Assembly: GCA_937873135.1 (NCBI GenBank) | Contig: CALMVQ010000140.1 | Coordinates: forward strand, 1 to 64,000 | DNA length: 64,000 nt | Reading direction: 5' to 3' | Source of the DNA: an uncultured Scytonema sp. | GTDB lineage: Bacteria > Cyanobacteriota > Cyanobacteriia > Cyanobacteriales > Nostocaceae | Part shown: positions 1 to 8,761 of the stretch, piece after piece | Layout: each line of letters starts with the position of its first letter | Numbering within the stretch: the first letter of the stretch is position 1 | Notes under the pieces: model-generated | Told to the model about the DNA's origin: nothing | The model's input: only the letters and a program-made list of their open reading frames with translations | Databases searched by the model: none | Program-made: the position numbers and the translations under genes

Positions 1-37
1 TTCTTTTTCTTTATGAGTGCCTTTTAACTTTTAACTT

Positions 38-265
38 TTGCCAAGTTCTGTCATTGTTACCGGGGCTTCTTCGGGTATTGGATTGTCTACCGCTCAGCTT
101 CTGGCTCAGCAGGGTGCCAAACCGGGGGGTATTGTGCTCATGCACGACGGCGGAGGACCTCACTACAAGACAATGGAAGCTTTACCTTACATTATCGACG
201 GTCTGACAAAACGTGGCTACCGATTTGTGACAGTGCCAGAGCTGCTAGAACTACAACAAAAATAA
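38..265 (+). pseudogene. Chimeric gene scar: SDR N-terminus fused in frame to polysaccharide-deacetylase C-terminus
   Basis: A 75-codon frame from a TTG start. Residues 5-27 are the start of a short-chain dehydrogenase Rossmann fold, with the TGASSGIG nucleotide-binding motif. From about residue 28 the sequence switches to the C-terminal end of a NodB-type polysaccharide deacetylase (IVLMHDGGG, then a GYRFVTVPELL ending). Neither half can fold into its parent enzyme: the SDR lacks its YxxxK active site and the deacetylase lacks its metal-binding residues. The junction lies near base 118. I infer a deletion that joined two genes in frame, although a misassembly could look the same. Expression is doubtful. 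Confidence 0.7.
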
Positions 266-329
266 CTTGTGCTGACAATTTAGAAAATGACAAAGCACTC
301 AGACCTCATTATCCTAGAGCAAAAGATTA

Positions 330-722
330 CTAAGTCTTGAATTTGTCGTCAACCGGAATCTGATAGCCATTGGCAAGACGATTGGTCATGTTTGCAGTGG
401 CAACAATCGCCATCAATTCGCCGAACATAGCATCACTCATTCCTTTGGTACGCGCTGCTGCCGTGTGTGAGGCAATACAGTATTCACAATTATTAGTCAC
501 GCTCACTGCAATATAAATCAACTCGCGCATCAATGGATCTATTTCGCCAGAGCTAACCATGACTTCCTTCAGTATTTCCCAGGTTCGCCGCAGGGTAGGA
601 GGATGGTTGGCTAAGGCTTTCCAGAAGTTGTTGATATAATCAGATGAGCGCGTAGTGCGGATATCATCATACACCGCACGCACTTCATCGCTACTGTCTT
701 CGTATTCTATCAGATTTGTCAT
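330..722 (-). CDS. Carboxymuconolactone decarboxylase family (AhpD-like) protein
   Basis: A 130-residue protein, the usual size for single-domain CMD/AhpD-like proteins. The family signature E-x11-C-x2-C-x3-H is visible as Glu67, Cys79, Cys82 and His86 (CEYCIASH), so a thiol-based peroxidase or disulfide reductase activity is plausible, as in AhpD. The substrate cannot be told from the sequence. It stands alone on the minus strand, with the chimeric scar on the other strand beyond its 3' end and a spacer of about 630 bp upstream. Family assignment is firm, physiological role is not. Confidence 0.85.
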   Translation of the reverse strand: MTNLIEYEDSSDEVRAVYDDIRTTRSSDYINNFWKALANHPPTLRRTWEILKEVMVSSGEIDPLMRELIYIAVSVTNNCEYCIASHTAAARTKGMSDAMFGELMAIVATANMTNRLANGYQIPVDDKFKT

Positions 723-1354
723 ATTTTTATTTCATGAGTCAGGTAAGGAATTAGACGGATTTTACAACCTCCTTGTGTAACATCTGAACATTTTAGGCGA
801 TCAGATGTGTATTAATACAGTTCTGAAAGATATTTTACCTAGTAGTAGAGACGCGATCAAACGAAGTCTTTACATCTGACCGGACAAGATAATCGAATAT
901 GTTCTAACATGTTCGGTAAATGAGTTATAAATAAAACATAGGTTCGTAGTTGCGCTTTAGCGCTGTCATTAGATTGAGAGCGCTAAAGCGCAACTACAAA
1001 CAATATTATAAGTGTTCAACAGAACATGAGATGACAACAAAATTCATCGTTGAATAGACAAAACTTGTCGATCAGGGGCAAAATTTACCATCTACTGAAG
1101 ATCTGATACATAATTTTGCCATAGAGATCCATAATGCGATCGCATTTGCAATTGCGTAAATTGATACTTTTCTTAGACGAGCACCTGGTTTTGATTCCGG
1201 GAATAGGTTTGCAATTAATTCCCACTGCTACCATGTCAAATTGTTAGGATATGTTTTAGTCATTGCTCGCTGCGGTGCTGATGTCTTCAAATGAAGCGAT
1301 TAGCTTTGTGAGTTTTATTACAACAACCCCCCACTTTTAAAACATCCTCTTAGT
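723..1354. other. Intergenic region between the CMD gene and bioA
   Basis: About 630 bp between divergently transcribed genes. I see no convincing open frame. It contains the perfect 19-bp palindrome listed separately (946-997). Around that palindrome are looser inverted words (TGTTCT near 900, AGAACA near 1020), so the mobile or structural element may extend over roughly 900-1027. Promoters for both neighbours should lie here, but none is obvious. Confidence 0.5.
946..997. repeat. Perfect palindromic repeat, copy 1
   Basis: Two perfect 19-nt arms (946-964 starting GTAGTTGCGC, and 979-997 ending GCGCAACTAC) flank a 14-nt loop. The same outer word occurs at 31353-31395, so this is a dispersed repeat and not a one-off terminator. 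No T-run follows on either side. It resembles the small palindromic repeats that are frequent in filamentous cyanobacterial genomes. Confidence 0.85.
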
Positions 1355-2677
1355 ATGACTTTGTCATTTCTAGTTGAAAAAGATTGTCGGCATATCTGGA
1401 CCCCCTTTACCCAGGCCCAGACTGCCTCACCACCCCTGCTAATTACCGAAGGCAAGGGCGCTGTCCTTAAGGATGCCAGCGACCGGGAATACCTCGACCT
1501 GATTTCCTCCTGGTGGGTTAATCTGCATGGTCACGCCCATCCGGCGATTGTTCAAGCGATTGCAGGGCAGGCGTCAAAGCTGGAGCAGGTGATCTTTGCT
1601 GGATGCACCCACGAACCGGCGATCAATTTAGCTAACTGCTTAGCTAGTCTTCTACCCGGCGATTTGGGCCGGGTGTTCTTCTCCGACGATGGCTCCACTG
1701 CCGTCGAGGTTGCCCTCAAGATCGCCTTGCAATACCATCGGAACATGGGGGACACCCGGCGCACCCGACTGCTGGCGTTCGAGGGTGGCTATCACGGTGA
1801 TACCTTTGGTGCGATGGCGACGGGGGGGCGGTCGGGTTTTTTCGATGCCTTCGCACCAAAGCTGTTTCCGGTAGACTTTCTGCCCTTTCCTGCCACTTGG
1901 CAGGGTGATTCAGCAGTTGAGGGAAAAGAGCAGGCAAGCTTGGCCCAGCTTGACCTCTTTTTGACAGATCACGGACAGGAAACGGCGGCGATCATCCTGG
2001 AGCCCCTAGTCCAGGGAGCCTCCGGGATGCGCATGAACAGGCCAAGTTTCATCCGGCAGGTGTGTGAACGTGTGAAGGCGGCTGGTGTCCTGGTGATTTT
2101 CGACGAGGTGATGACTGGTTTTGGGAGGACGGGTACAATGTTCGCCTTGGAACAGGTGGGATGGACGCCGGACATGATCTGCTTAGCTAAGGGACTGACC
2201 GGGGGTTTCCTGCCCTTGGCTGTCACCGTTTGTCAGGAATATTTATATGAAGCGTTTCTGGACGACGGCTTCGATAAGGCCCTGGCTCACGGCCATTCCT
2301 TCACGGCGAATCCCTTGGGATGTGCTGCGGCTTTAGCCTCCCTGCGGCTGTTTCGGGAGGAGGACACGTTCAGACAGATTGAAACGATTCACCAGACTCA
2401 CCAGGCGGGACTCATAGCCCTCGAAAACCTGAACCTACCCCACCTTGACCGCTTTCGCCTGTGTGGCACAATCGCCGCTTTCGATATCGACGTAGCGGAT
2501 GCTGGATACAGGGCAGGCATTGGTAAGATCATCCGGGAAAAAGCCCTGGAACATGGTCTCCTGCTGCGTCCCTTAGGGAACACGGTCTATCTGTTGCCGC
2601 CATATTGCCTGACGGCAGAGGTGTTGCGGGATACCTGGAATAGAATCAGCCGGATTATCGAGGAGTTAGACGTTTAG
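1355..2677 (+). CDS. bioA: Adenosylmethionine-8-amino-7-oxononanoate aminotransferase (BioA)
   Basis: A 440-residue class-III PLP aminotransferase of full length. BioA converts 8-amino-7-oxononanoate to 7,8-diaminononanoate in biotin synthesis, using S-adenosylmethionine as amino donor. The N-terminus IWTPFTQ matches the BioA active-site segment. SDDGSTAVEVALK, the Asp250 motif (VIFDEVMTGFGRTG) and the PLP lysine Lys279 in CLAKGLTGG are all visible. Two 60-base rows inside the gene (1801-1860 and 2161-2220) are each 60% GC by hand count, against 37% for a row in the next transporter gene (4201-4260). This suggests lateral acquisition. No other bio gene is in the window. Confidence 0.93.
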   Translation: MTLSFLVEKDCRHIWTPFTQAQTASPPLLITEGKGAVLKDASDREYLDLISSWWVNLHGHAHPAIVQAIAGQASKLEQVIFAGCTHEPAINLANCLASLLPGDLGRVFFSDDGSTAVEVALKIALQYHRNMGDTRRTRLLAFEGGYHGDTFGAMATGGRSGFFDAFAPKLFPVDFLPFPATWQGDSAVEGKEQASLAQLDLFLTDHGQETAAIILEPLVQGASGMRMNRPSFIRQVCERVKAAGVLVIFDEVMTGFGRTGTMFALEQVGWTPDMICLAKGLTGGFLPLAVTVCQEYLYEAFLDDGFDKALAHGHSFTANPLGCAAALASLRLFREEDTFRQIETIHQTHQAGLIALENLNLPHLDRFRLCGTIAAFDIDVADAGYRAGIGKIIREKALEHGLLLRPLGNTVYLLPPYCLTAEVLRDTWNRISRIIEELDV

Positions 2678-2720
2678 GCTGAACTTCCCCCTGTGCAAAT
2701 GTACGAAATACACCCAAGAG

Positions 2721-2753
2721 GCTTGTATTGAAAGCAATACAGGCTTTTGTTTT
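2721..2753 (+). terminator. Rho-independent-type terminator of bioA
   Basis: A 10-bp stem (GCTTGTATTG pairing with CAATACAGGC, one wobble) with an AAAG loop is followed by TTTTGTTTT. It lies 43 bp after the bioA stop codon, in the right orientation. Confidence 0.7.
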
Positions 2754-2782
2754 AGGATATTTGTACCCATTCATAACAAGTT

Positions 2783-2907
2783 ATATCATGTCCGGTAGCA
2801 TAACCATGCGGAAAAGAACCCCTCCCCGCAGGCGGGGAGACAAAGCGCAGCGAGGAGCGCTCTTGGGGTTCTTCCGGTATTTAAGGTTAATTGAACGGAC
2901 ATGATAT
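2783..2907. repeat. MITE-like element with 12-bp terminal inverted repeats
   Basis: ATATCATGTCCG at 2783-2794 is matched by its exact reverse complement CGGACATGATAT at 2896-2907, bounding 125 bp. The interior has a second, GC-rich fold around CCCCGCAGGCGGGG. It has no coding capacity, which fits a non-autonomous element mobilised by a transposase elsewhere. No clear target duplication was seen. Confidence 0.65.
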
Positions 2908-3075
2908 TAAAAATGAGTAAATTTTGTCAATATGTCTAAGTACCGACTTCTTTCGTCCTGAAACCGTTCGGATAATTCTGGATTCCATTTATTTGGCATC
3001 TCTACACCCTATTTTAATGTGTACGACAAAGTATAATCTAAACTGTATTTCCTTAAAAAAGTTTCCTTTTTTCAG

Positions 3076-3450
3076 TTAGCACGATGTACTATTCTTAGGA
3101 CAGTAGTCAGAGCAGTTATTTGCTTCTTCAGTGAGGACAATTGAAGGTTGTACTGCACACTTAAGAAAAGCATTACTTGAAAAGAATTGACAATTGTTAC
3201 ACGGTACTTTCTTTAAAGGATTAGCAGTAATAAGAATTTTATCTATTGTCACCGTTCTCATCTTGGATATCATGAGAAATAAACCTGTCCAAATAATGAC
3301 AAACCCTAGAGGAACAAAAGCAATGACAGCATCTGGTACAGTGCCTAAATCAGGCTTTGGATGATTTACTTGAACTTCAGTTTGATTGAATTGATGAAAA
3401 TTTCTTTTGTCTAGTATATAGTGTTGTTCAAAAGACATATTATTTACCAT
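3076..3450 (-). CDS. Conserved small membrane protein with a Cys-rich tail
   Basis: A 124-residue protein not recognised beyond a type seen in cyanobacteria. One hydrophobic segment spans about residues 40-62. The C-terminal part has six cysteines: C84-x2-C87, C98, C113-x3-C117 and C124. The spacing suggests a metal or disulfide-bonded module after the membrane anchor, but it fits no named zinc-finger family I can assign. It sits alone in a spacer between the bioA terminator and the ABC importer, on the opposite strand from both. Confidence 0.7.
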   Translation of the reverse strand: MVNNMSFEQHYILDKRNFHQFNQTEVQVNHPKPDLGTVPDAVIAFVPLGFVIIWTGLFLMISKMRTVTIDKILITANPLKKVPCNNCQFFSSNAFLKCAVQPSIVLTEEANNCSDYCPKNSTSC

Positions 3451-3728
3451 TAATACTCTGAGAATGAGGACAGATTTTTTTGTTCTTTTTCAGAAGAAAT
3501 AAATTTTCAGGTAGATGAACAATGTAGATTTATTTTGTTGGAATTCCACAGAGAGAATTGTTACAAAAAATACGATAGGAGTAAATTGCTTGACGCCTGC
3601 TCAGATAACTTTAGATTCTGCCAAATTTTCAAGGTGAAAAGATGATAAAATGATCTACTAATTAATAAAAATTTGAGCAATTAGCTGTAGAATTCTACTC
3701 TGGAGCTAAAAATAATACTGATAAAATC

Positions 3729-4643
3729 ATGAAAAAGTTTTTAGTGTCAGGTTTGTTACTGCTTTTGTTACCATTAATGGCTTGTTCACACAAATCCGGG
3801 ACTTCGGAAACGGCAAGCACATCAGATGTAAAGCCTTTGGTAACAGGGGCAATTCCCGATCAAGATCCAGAGAAATTACAGCGCCAGTCTACTAAACTAG
3901 CAGCGTATTTGCAGAAAGAACTAGGCTTTCCCGTGCAATACAAGCCAGTCACCGATTATACAGCAGCGGTGACTGGATTTAAAGTCGGAGATTTAGACCT
4001 AGTCTGGTTCGGGGGATTGACAGGCGTTCAGGCAAGGTTGCAAGTCCCAGGAGCACAAGCGATCGCCCAACGTGACGTAGACGAAAAATTCCACAGCATC
4101 TTCATTGCCAACAAGAAAAGTGGTCTAAAACCGTTAAAAGATATTAACGATCTTAAACAACTTAAAGGGCATACCTTGACATTTGGTAGCGAGTCTTCTA
4201 CCTCAGGACGATTAATGCCTCAATACTTTTTGAAACAAGCTGGCGTAGAATTAACAAATTTTAAAGGTCAAGTTGGCTTTTCCGGCGACCATGATAAAAC
4301 TATTAAACTTGTAGAAGCAGGAACATATGAAGTCGGTGCTTTAAATGAAAAAGTTTGGTTGCAGCGCGTTGATGCTAAAGAAGTCGATTTGAACAAAGTA
4401 GAAGTTATCTGGCGTACCCCTGCCTTCTATGACTACCATTGGGTCATTAACCCTCAAGTTAAACAGCGTTATGGCGAAGATTTTGTCAAAAAAGTCCAAA
4501 ATGCCTTCTTTAAATTAGACCCTAAAGTACCAGAACAAAAAGAAATCCTCGACCTATTTCAAGCAAAGAAATTTATTCCAACTAAGAACGACAACTACGT
4601 TCAAATTGAACAAGTTGGTCGGGAAATCGGGAAAATAAAATAA
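3729..4643 (+). CDS. phnD: PhnD-family ABC transporter substrate-binding lipoprotein (phosphonate/phosphite/selenate type)
   Basis: A 304-residue periplasmic binding protein. A lipoprotein signal ends at the lipobox LMAC (Cys19). The mature part has the PhnD/PtxB-type fold, with the characteristic VWFGGLTGVQARL segment near residue 100 and an AQRDVDEKFHSIF strand. This is the first gene of a phnD-phnC-phnE-type operon. Very similar proteins are named phosphonate, phosphite or selenate binders, and the ligand cannot be decided from sequence alone. No C-P lyase, phosphite dehydrogenase or selenium gene is adjacent. Confidence 0.85.
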   Translation: MKKFLVSGLLLLLLPLMACSHKSGTSETASTSDVKPLVTGAIPDQDPEKLQRQSTKLAAYLQKELGFPVQYKPVTDYTAAVTGFKVGDLDLVWFGGLTGVQARLQVPGAQAIAQRDVDEKFHSIFIANKKSGLKPLKDINDLKQLKGHTLTFGSESSTSGRLMPQYFLKQAGVELTNFKGQVGFSGDHDKTIKLVEAGTYEVGALNEKVWLQRVDAKEVDLNKVEVIWRTPAFYDYHWVINPQVKQRYGEDFVKKVQNAFFKLDPKVPEQKEILDLFQAKKFIPTKNDNYVQIEQVGREIGKIK

Positions 4644-4730
4644 TTCGCTATCAATTGAATACATTTAGCGCATAATCATTCAAGGGTAAAGAAAGTGACT
4701 AACTTAACCGCTAACCGCTAATTGCTCTTT

Positions 4731-5489
4731 ATGACTCCATCCGTACCAATTTTTGAAATTAAAAATGTTACAAAAAAGTTTAGTAATTTACCGTCTCTGA
4801 TCGACATCAACTTGCAAATCTACCCAGGTGAATGCGTAGCTCTTGTCGGTTCAAGCGGTGCTGGGAAAAGTACCTTATTAAGCTTACTCAATGGTACGCT
4901 ACAACCGACACAAGGAGAAGTATGGGTACTAGGTCGCAACTTGGCACGACTGAATTCTCGGCAAGTGCGGCAAGTACAACGGCATATCGGTACAATTTAT
5001 CAGCAATTTCATTTAGTAGACAACCTGCAAGTCATTCATAATGTTAATGCTGGGCATTTAGGACGGTGGTCATTTCTCAAAGCTGTAGTTTCACTACTTT
5101 ATCCAATAGAGGTGGAAACAGCAGCAAAAGCGTTGGTACAAGTGGGAATTCCTGAAAAGCTGTATGAACGTACTGATCGCCTATCTGGGGGACAACAACA
5201 ACGAGTAGCGATCGCTCGTGCGTTAGTACAAAACCCCATCGCCATCCTAGCTGATGAACCTATCTCTAACCTCGATCCCGAACGCAGTCGCGAAATCATG
5301 AATTTATTGCGTCAGCTGAGTCAGGAATCTGGGAAAACATTGGTTACTAGCCTTCATGCTTGGGAATACGCCCGCAGTTACTTCCACCGTATTATTGGTT
5401 TGCGAGATGGACGTGTTTTGTTTGATGCACCTGTTGATGAGGTGTCATCGGTGATGGTGGAGAATTTATATAGAATTGAACCGAGATGA
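4731..5489 (+). CDS. phnC: PhnC-type ABC transporter ATP-binding protein
   Basis: An ATPase of about 252 residues with Walker [11 protein letters not shown], signature [15 protein letters not shown] and Walker B AILADEP. It energises the importer formed with the flanking binding protein and permease. An in-frame TTG lies at 4722, but the ATG at 4731 matches the usual N-terminus better. It is 87 bp downstream of the binding-protein gene and 63 bp upstream of the permease, so the three are probably one transcript. PhnC is the nearest subfamily; the transported ligand stays open. Confidence 0.88.
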   Translation: MTPSVPIFEIKNVTKKFSNLPSLIDINLQIYPGECVALVGSSGAGKSTLLSLLNGTLQPTQGEVWVLGRNLARLNSRQVRQVQRHIGTIYQQFHLVDNLQVIHNVNAGHLGRWSFLKAVVSLLYPIEVETAAKALVQVGIPEKLYERTDRLSGGQQQRVAIARALVQNPIAILADEPISNLDPERSREIMNLLRQLSQESGKTLVTSLHAWEYARSYFHRIIGLRDGRVLFDAPVDEVSSVMVENLYRIEPR

Positions 5490-5552
5490 GAGAGGGGGAG
5501 AGGAGGAGAAGAAATTGCATTACTTATCTTACACTCCTGTTGGGAGTAAAAA

Positions 5553-7244
5553 TTGAAATCTAAAATTACAAATCTAAAATTTCCTCAACGACCTTCACTG
5601 ATAAATTGGCAGACTATATGGGGATTGCTGTTTGTTGTATCTGTTTTTTGGTCGTTGCATGTAGCTGGTATACTTCAAGCGGATTTGGTAAATGTTGGGG
5701 GTTGGACTCTTGTTTTCCGCTTTCTTGGTGCTGTACTTTCACCGGATTTGAGTCCAGAATTTCTCCTGCTGACTCTCGATGCAATGTTGAAAACTCTTGC
5801 CTATGCAGTCTGTGGTACGTTCTTCTGTTTGCTGATCGGGTTGGTGGGTGGTATTCTCTGTAGTGAGGTGTGGTGGAAGGTTTCATACATTCGCTTCCAA
5901 ACTCCTTGGCTGTTGATGCGAGGTATTTTGGCAATTCCAAGAGCAATTCATGAACTGATTTGGGGATTGTTTTTCGTGAATATTTTTGGACTCGATCCAC
6001 TGGTGGCAGTGTTGGCGATCGCAATTCCTTTTGGTGCGGTTGTGGCTAAGGTATTTTCGGAAATTTTGGATGAAATTCCCCGTCAGCCATTACTTGCACT
6101 TATTAATAGTGGTGTTCCTCCTCTCAATGCTTTTACCTACAGTTTAATTCCACAAGCTTTCCCCAATCTGCTTTCCTATAGCTTTTACCGCTTAGAGTGT
6201 TCTATTCGTTCTGCTGCTGTGTTAGGTATTATCGGCGCTGGTGGATTGGGTTATCAGATTTTTCTCAGTCTTCAGTCGCTGCGTTACGAGCAAATGTGGA
6301 CTTTGATGTTTGCTTTGATGTTGTTAAGTGGCGGGACTGATTTCTTAAGTGCGTTTCTAAGGCAGCGTTTGGATATTCCCAGTCGAATGGAATTGAATGT
6401 TCTCAACTTAAAGCAGCGTCACGAAAGAAAGCAACGCGATCCACTGGTGAAGCTCTTGTTGTTGAGTGGAGTTGCTTTATTAATATTTTCCTTCTGGTAC
6501 GTTCAAGCTGATTTTAGCAAACTTTGGTCACCACGCACTGCTCAACTTTTGGCAAGAATCATTCAAGATGCTTTTCCGCCACAGTGGGTAGATCTCAATC
6601 AGTTGTTTGCTCTGTCTACTCAAACTATTGCCATGTCTATCTTGGCAATGACTTTTGCCAGTTTGGGTGGCATTTTGCTTTCTTTTCTGGCTGCAAGGAG
6701 AATCGGGAAGAAACGAGAAGCGGAGAATCCACTTTCTACTCCCGACTCCTGGATGTTATCCGTATTAAAACCGCCCCTACCTACTCGTTTCCTTCTACTT
6801 TTCACTCGTGCTGTTCCAGAACCGATTTGGGCGTTAATCTTTTTATTTGTATTCTTTCCAGGGATTTTGCCAGGTGCGATCGCCCTCGGTTTACATAATA
6901 TGGGCATTATTGGGCGTTTGATGGCAGAGGTCGTAGAAAATTTAGATGATCGACCTTTACGTTCGCTAAAAGCTTTAGGCGCAAGTCATTCTCAAGTTTT
7001 CCTCTATGGCGTTTTACCTCTCACTCTCCCACGTTTCCTTGCTTACGTTCTCTATCGTTGGGAGGATTGCACCCGTGCTACAGTGATTGTCGGTTTGGTC
7101 GGTGCAGGTGGTTTAGGCCGTCTTATTACTGAGCAGTTAAGCAGTTTTGATTACAAAAGTCTACTGACTACTTTGATAGTTTTTATTTGTCTTACTTTTG
7201 CAGTCGATCTCATCAGTGCCTCAGTTCGAGGCACTTTAAGGTGA
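5553..7244 (+). CDS. phnE: Double PhnE-type ABC permease (two permease domains fused)
   Basis: A 563-residue integral membrane protein made of two tandem PhnE-like halves (about 1-270 and 290-563). Each half has its own transmembrane block and an ATPase-contact loop ending in an (I/V)GAGGLG motif: LGIIGAGGLGYQ in the first, VGLVGAGGLGRL in the second. A single polypeptide could therefore supply both halves of the pore that normally come from a dimer or from two genes. It starts at TTG 5553, with a TGGGAG ribosome-binding site at 5540-5545. Last gene of the operon. Confidence 0.88.
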   Translation: MKSKITNLKFPQRPSLINWQTIWGLLFVVSVFWSLHVAGILQADLVNVGGWTLVFRFLGAVLSPDLSPEFLLLTLDAMLKTLAYAVCGTFFCLLIGLVGGILCSEVWWKVSYIRFQTPWLLMRGILAIPRAIHELIWGLFFVNIFGLDPLVAVLAIAIPFGAVVAKVFSEILDEIPRQPLLALINSGVPPLNAFTYSLIPQAFPNLLSYSFYRLECSIRSAAVLGIIGAGGLGYQIFLSLQSLRYEQMWTLMFALMLLSGGTDFLSAFLRQRLDIPSRMELNVLNLKQRHERKQRDPLVKLLLLSGVALLIFSFWYVQADFSKLWSPRTAQLLARIIQDAFPPQWVDLNQLFALSTQTIAMSILAMTFASLGGILLSFLAARRIGKKREAENPLSTPDSWMLSVLKPPLPTRFLLLFTRAVPEPIWALIFLFVFFPGILPGAIALGLHNMGIIGRLMAEVVENLDDRPLRSLKALGASHSQVFLYGVLPLTLPRFLAYVLYRWEDCTRATVIVGLVGAGGLGRLITEQLSSFDYKSLLTTLIVFICLTFAVDLISASVRGTLR

Positions 7245-8349
7245 CTCTGTATCATGGAAACATCCTTCTGTCATACCGCGTTCTTTGTACTTTGAGCTTG
7301 AAGAATAGATGTGCTTGAAGTAAAAGCCTTGATTTTGACTAGCTGGTTGAAACCATAGCATCTATAGATGGGCATTGTTTGCTTCGTAGGCGCGATAAGG
7401 ATGTGGGCCGTTGCAACGCATCGCCGTGCGTTTTTGAGCAAAGCAATAATAAAATTGAAATAAAGATTACATAAAGTCAAGCACAGTGATTGACAATGTG
7501 TACTTAAATATACTATATATAGTTTTAGGGTCAACTTCAAAAGAATAAGTTTTCGATTTTAGTCAGGTCTTACATTGGCTACTGTAAGAGTAGCAAAGAA
7601 TAGTCGTACTTATTAGTTCATCTTCCTCCGTAAATTTCATGTCTAAACAGCGAGAAATGTATCTATGCAATAGGCGCAGCAGTTCTTAAAATTTTAGTGT
7701 GTAAACTCTATTCATCTAGTTTCAGTCCCAAATTGTGCGTGAGTTAAATCTACTTAAAAACTGGCTTTCTACTATTTTTTTTCTCACATACATAATTTTT
7801 TAACTGGAGCAAACTCGTTCATGATAGAAGCTTCACAATTTTTATGAGCTGTGGGGGGTGATATTCGTGTTGATGCTCAATAATTATGCCTAAATGATTA
7901 ATGTAGACAATCACGATTATGACATTAGATTAAGTAGTGTAAACACTTAGCGCTCAGACATGACAAACGTGAAATTCTGTTACAGAGCCTAAGGCTCTTA
8001 CTCTAAAGGCTTTTCAGAAAATGTCTAAATTCTTGAAATAATTTGCGGAATACGGGTAGAAAAACTTGATGTTATATTATGAAATAACTGTGAAGATTAT
8101 GTGTTTTAGTGAGATCTCCAATGTGTAAGAGTTGAAAAGGCTTAGAATAAAAACTAGATATTTTGCTTTCGGAGAAAAATATCTAAGGATACAAGAGCTA
8201 TGCTTTATGTATCCCCTACTAGGGTTGTCTTTTACCACTTAGTTATGGAAAGTTTTTATGTAAAAATTTTGCTCTCCTCTCTGAAAATCAAAACCTAAGG
8301 TGATGTGCCTGATACTTTGTTAAGTCTCCTTCGCTTTTAGGAAACGCCT
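7245..8349. other. Long AT-rich intergenic region
   Basis: About 1.1 kb between the importer and the peptide-secretion island. The frames present have no recognisable family and low-quality composition. A small hairpin (AGAGCCTAAGGCTCT, 7984-7998) is the only clear structure. It may hold the promoter of the downstream island, but no box is distinct. Confidence 0.4.
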
Positions 8350-8613
8350 ATGAACGAAGAAGTAGAAAGCAAAATTTGCACAGAACCAGGTAAGAACCCC
8401 CTAGACTGCCAAATCCGAGGGGGAATTCCTGGTAGTTGCATATCATCTAACAGCCTTGTCAGGATACCAGAACAAGTTGATAGCGCAGTTTTTGAAACCT
8501 TTGCAATTGGGATTTCATTCACATTCTCTGCCTATCACCTTGCTCAAGTTTTACCGTTGAAAGCAACTATTAAAAATTATGTCACAATATTTCCACCAAA
8601 ACAAGGCTTTTGA
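8350..8613 (+). CDS. Possible small protein at the head of the peptide-secretion island
   Basis: An 87-codon ATG frame with an AGGA word about 7 bases upstream. The product has three cysteines and a moderately hydrophobic middle, and no family I recognise. It contains an RGG/PG stretch but lacks the acidic leader ending in double glycine seen in the two peptides at 12665 and 13145. It may be a real island gene of unknown role, or a chance frame. Confidence 0.3.
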   Translation: MNEEVESKICTEPGKNPLDCQIRGGIPGSCISSNSLVRIPEQVDSAVFETFAIGISFTFSAYHLAQVLPLKATIKNYVTIFPPKQGF

Positions 8614-8761
8614 GAGCTACGACATTTTTTGTAGCAATTTTTTAACGCCTATTCAGCAGATGTTTCTGCTCAAGACTTTCTCTGATTACTTTCAGCCACA
8701 GTAGCGTTGGATTGAAATTCGGATTTCGACCAATAACTAACTGTATGTTGGAGGTAAGGCA

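Noticed and set aside
7271-7540. 89-codon minus-strand frame after the importer operon
   Set aside because: No family resemblance, mixed composition and no ribosome-binding site; treated as chance.
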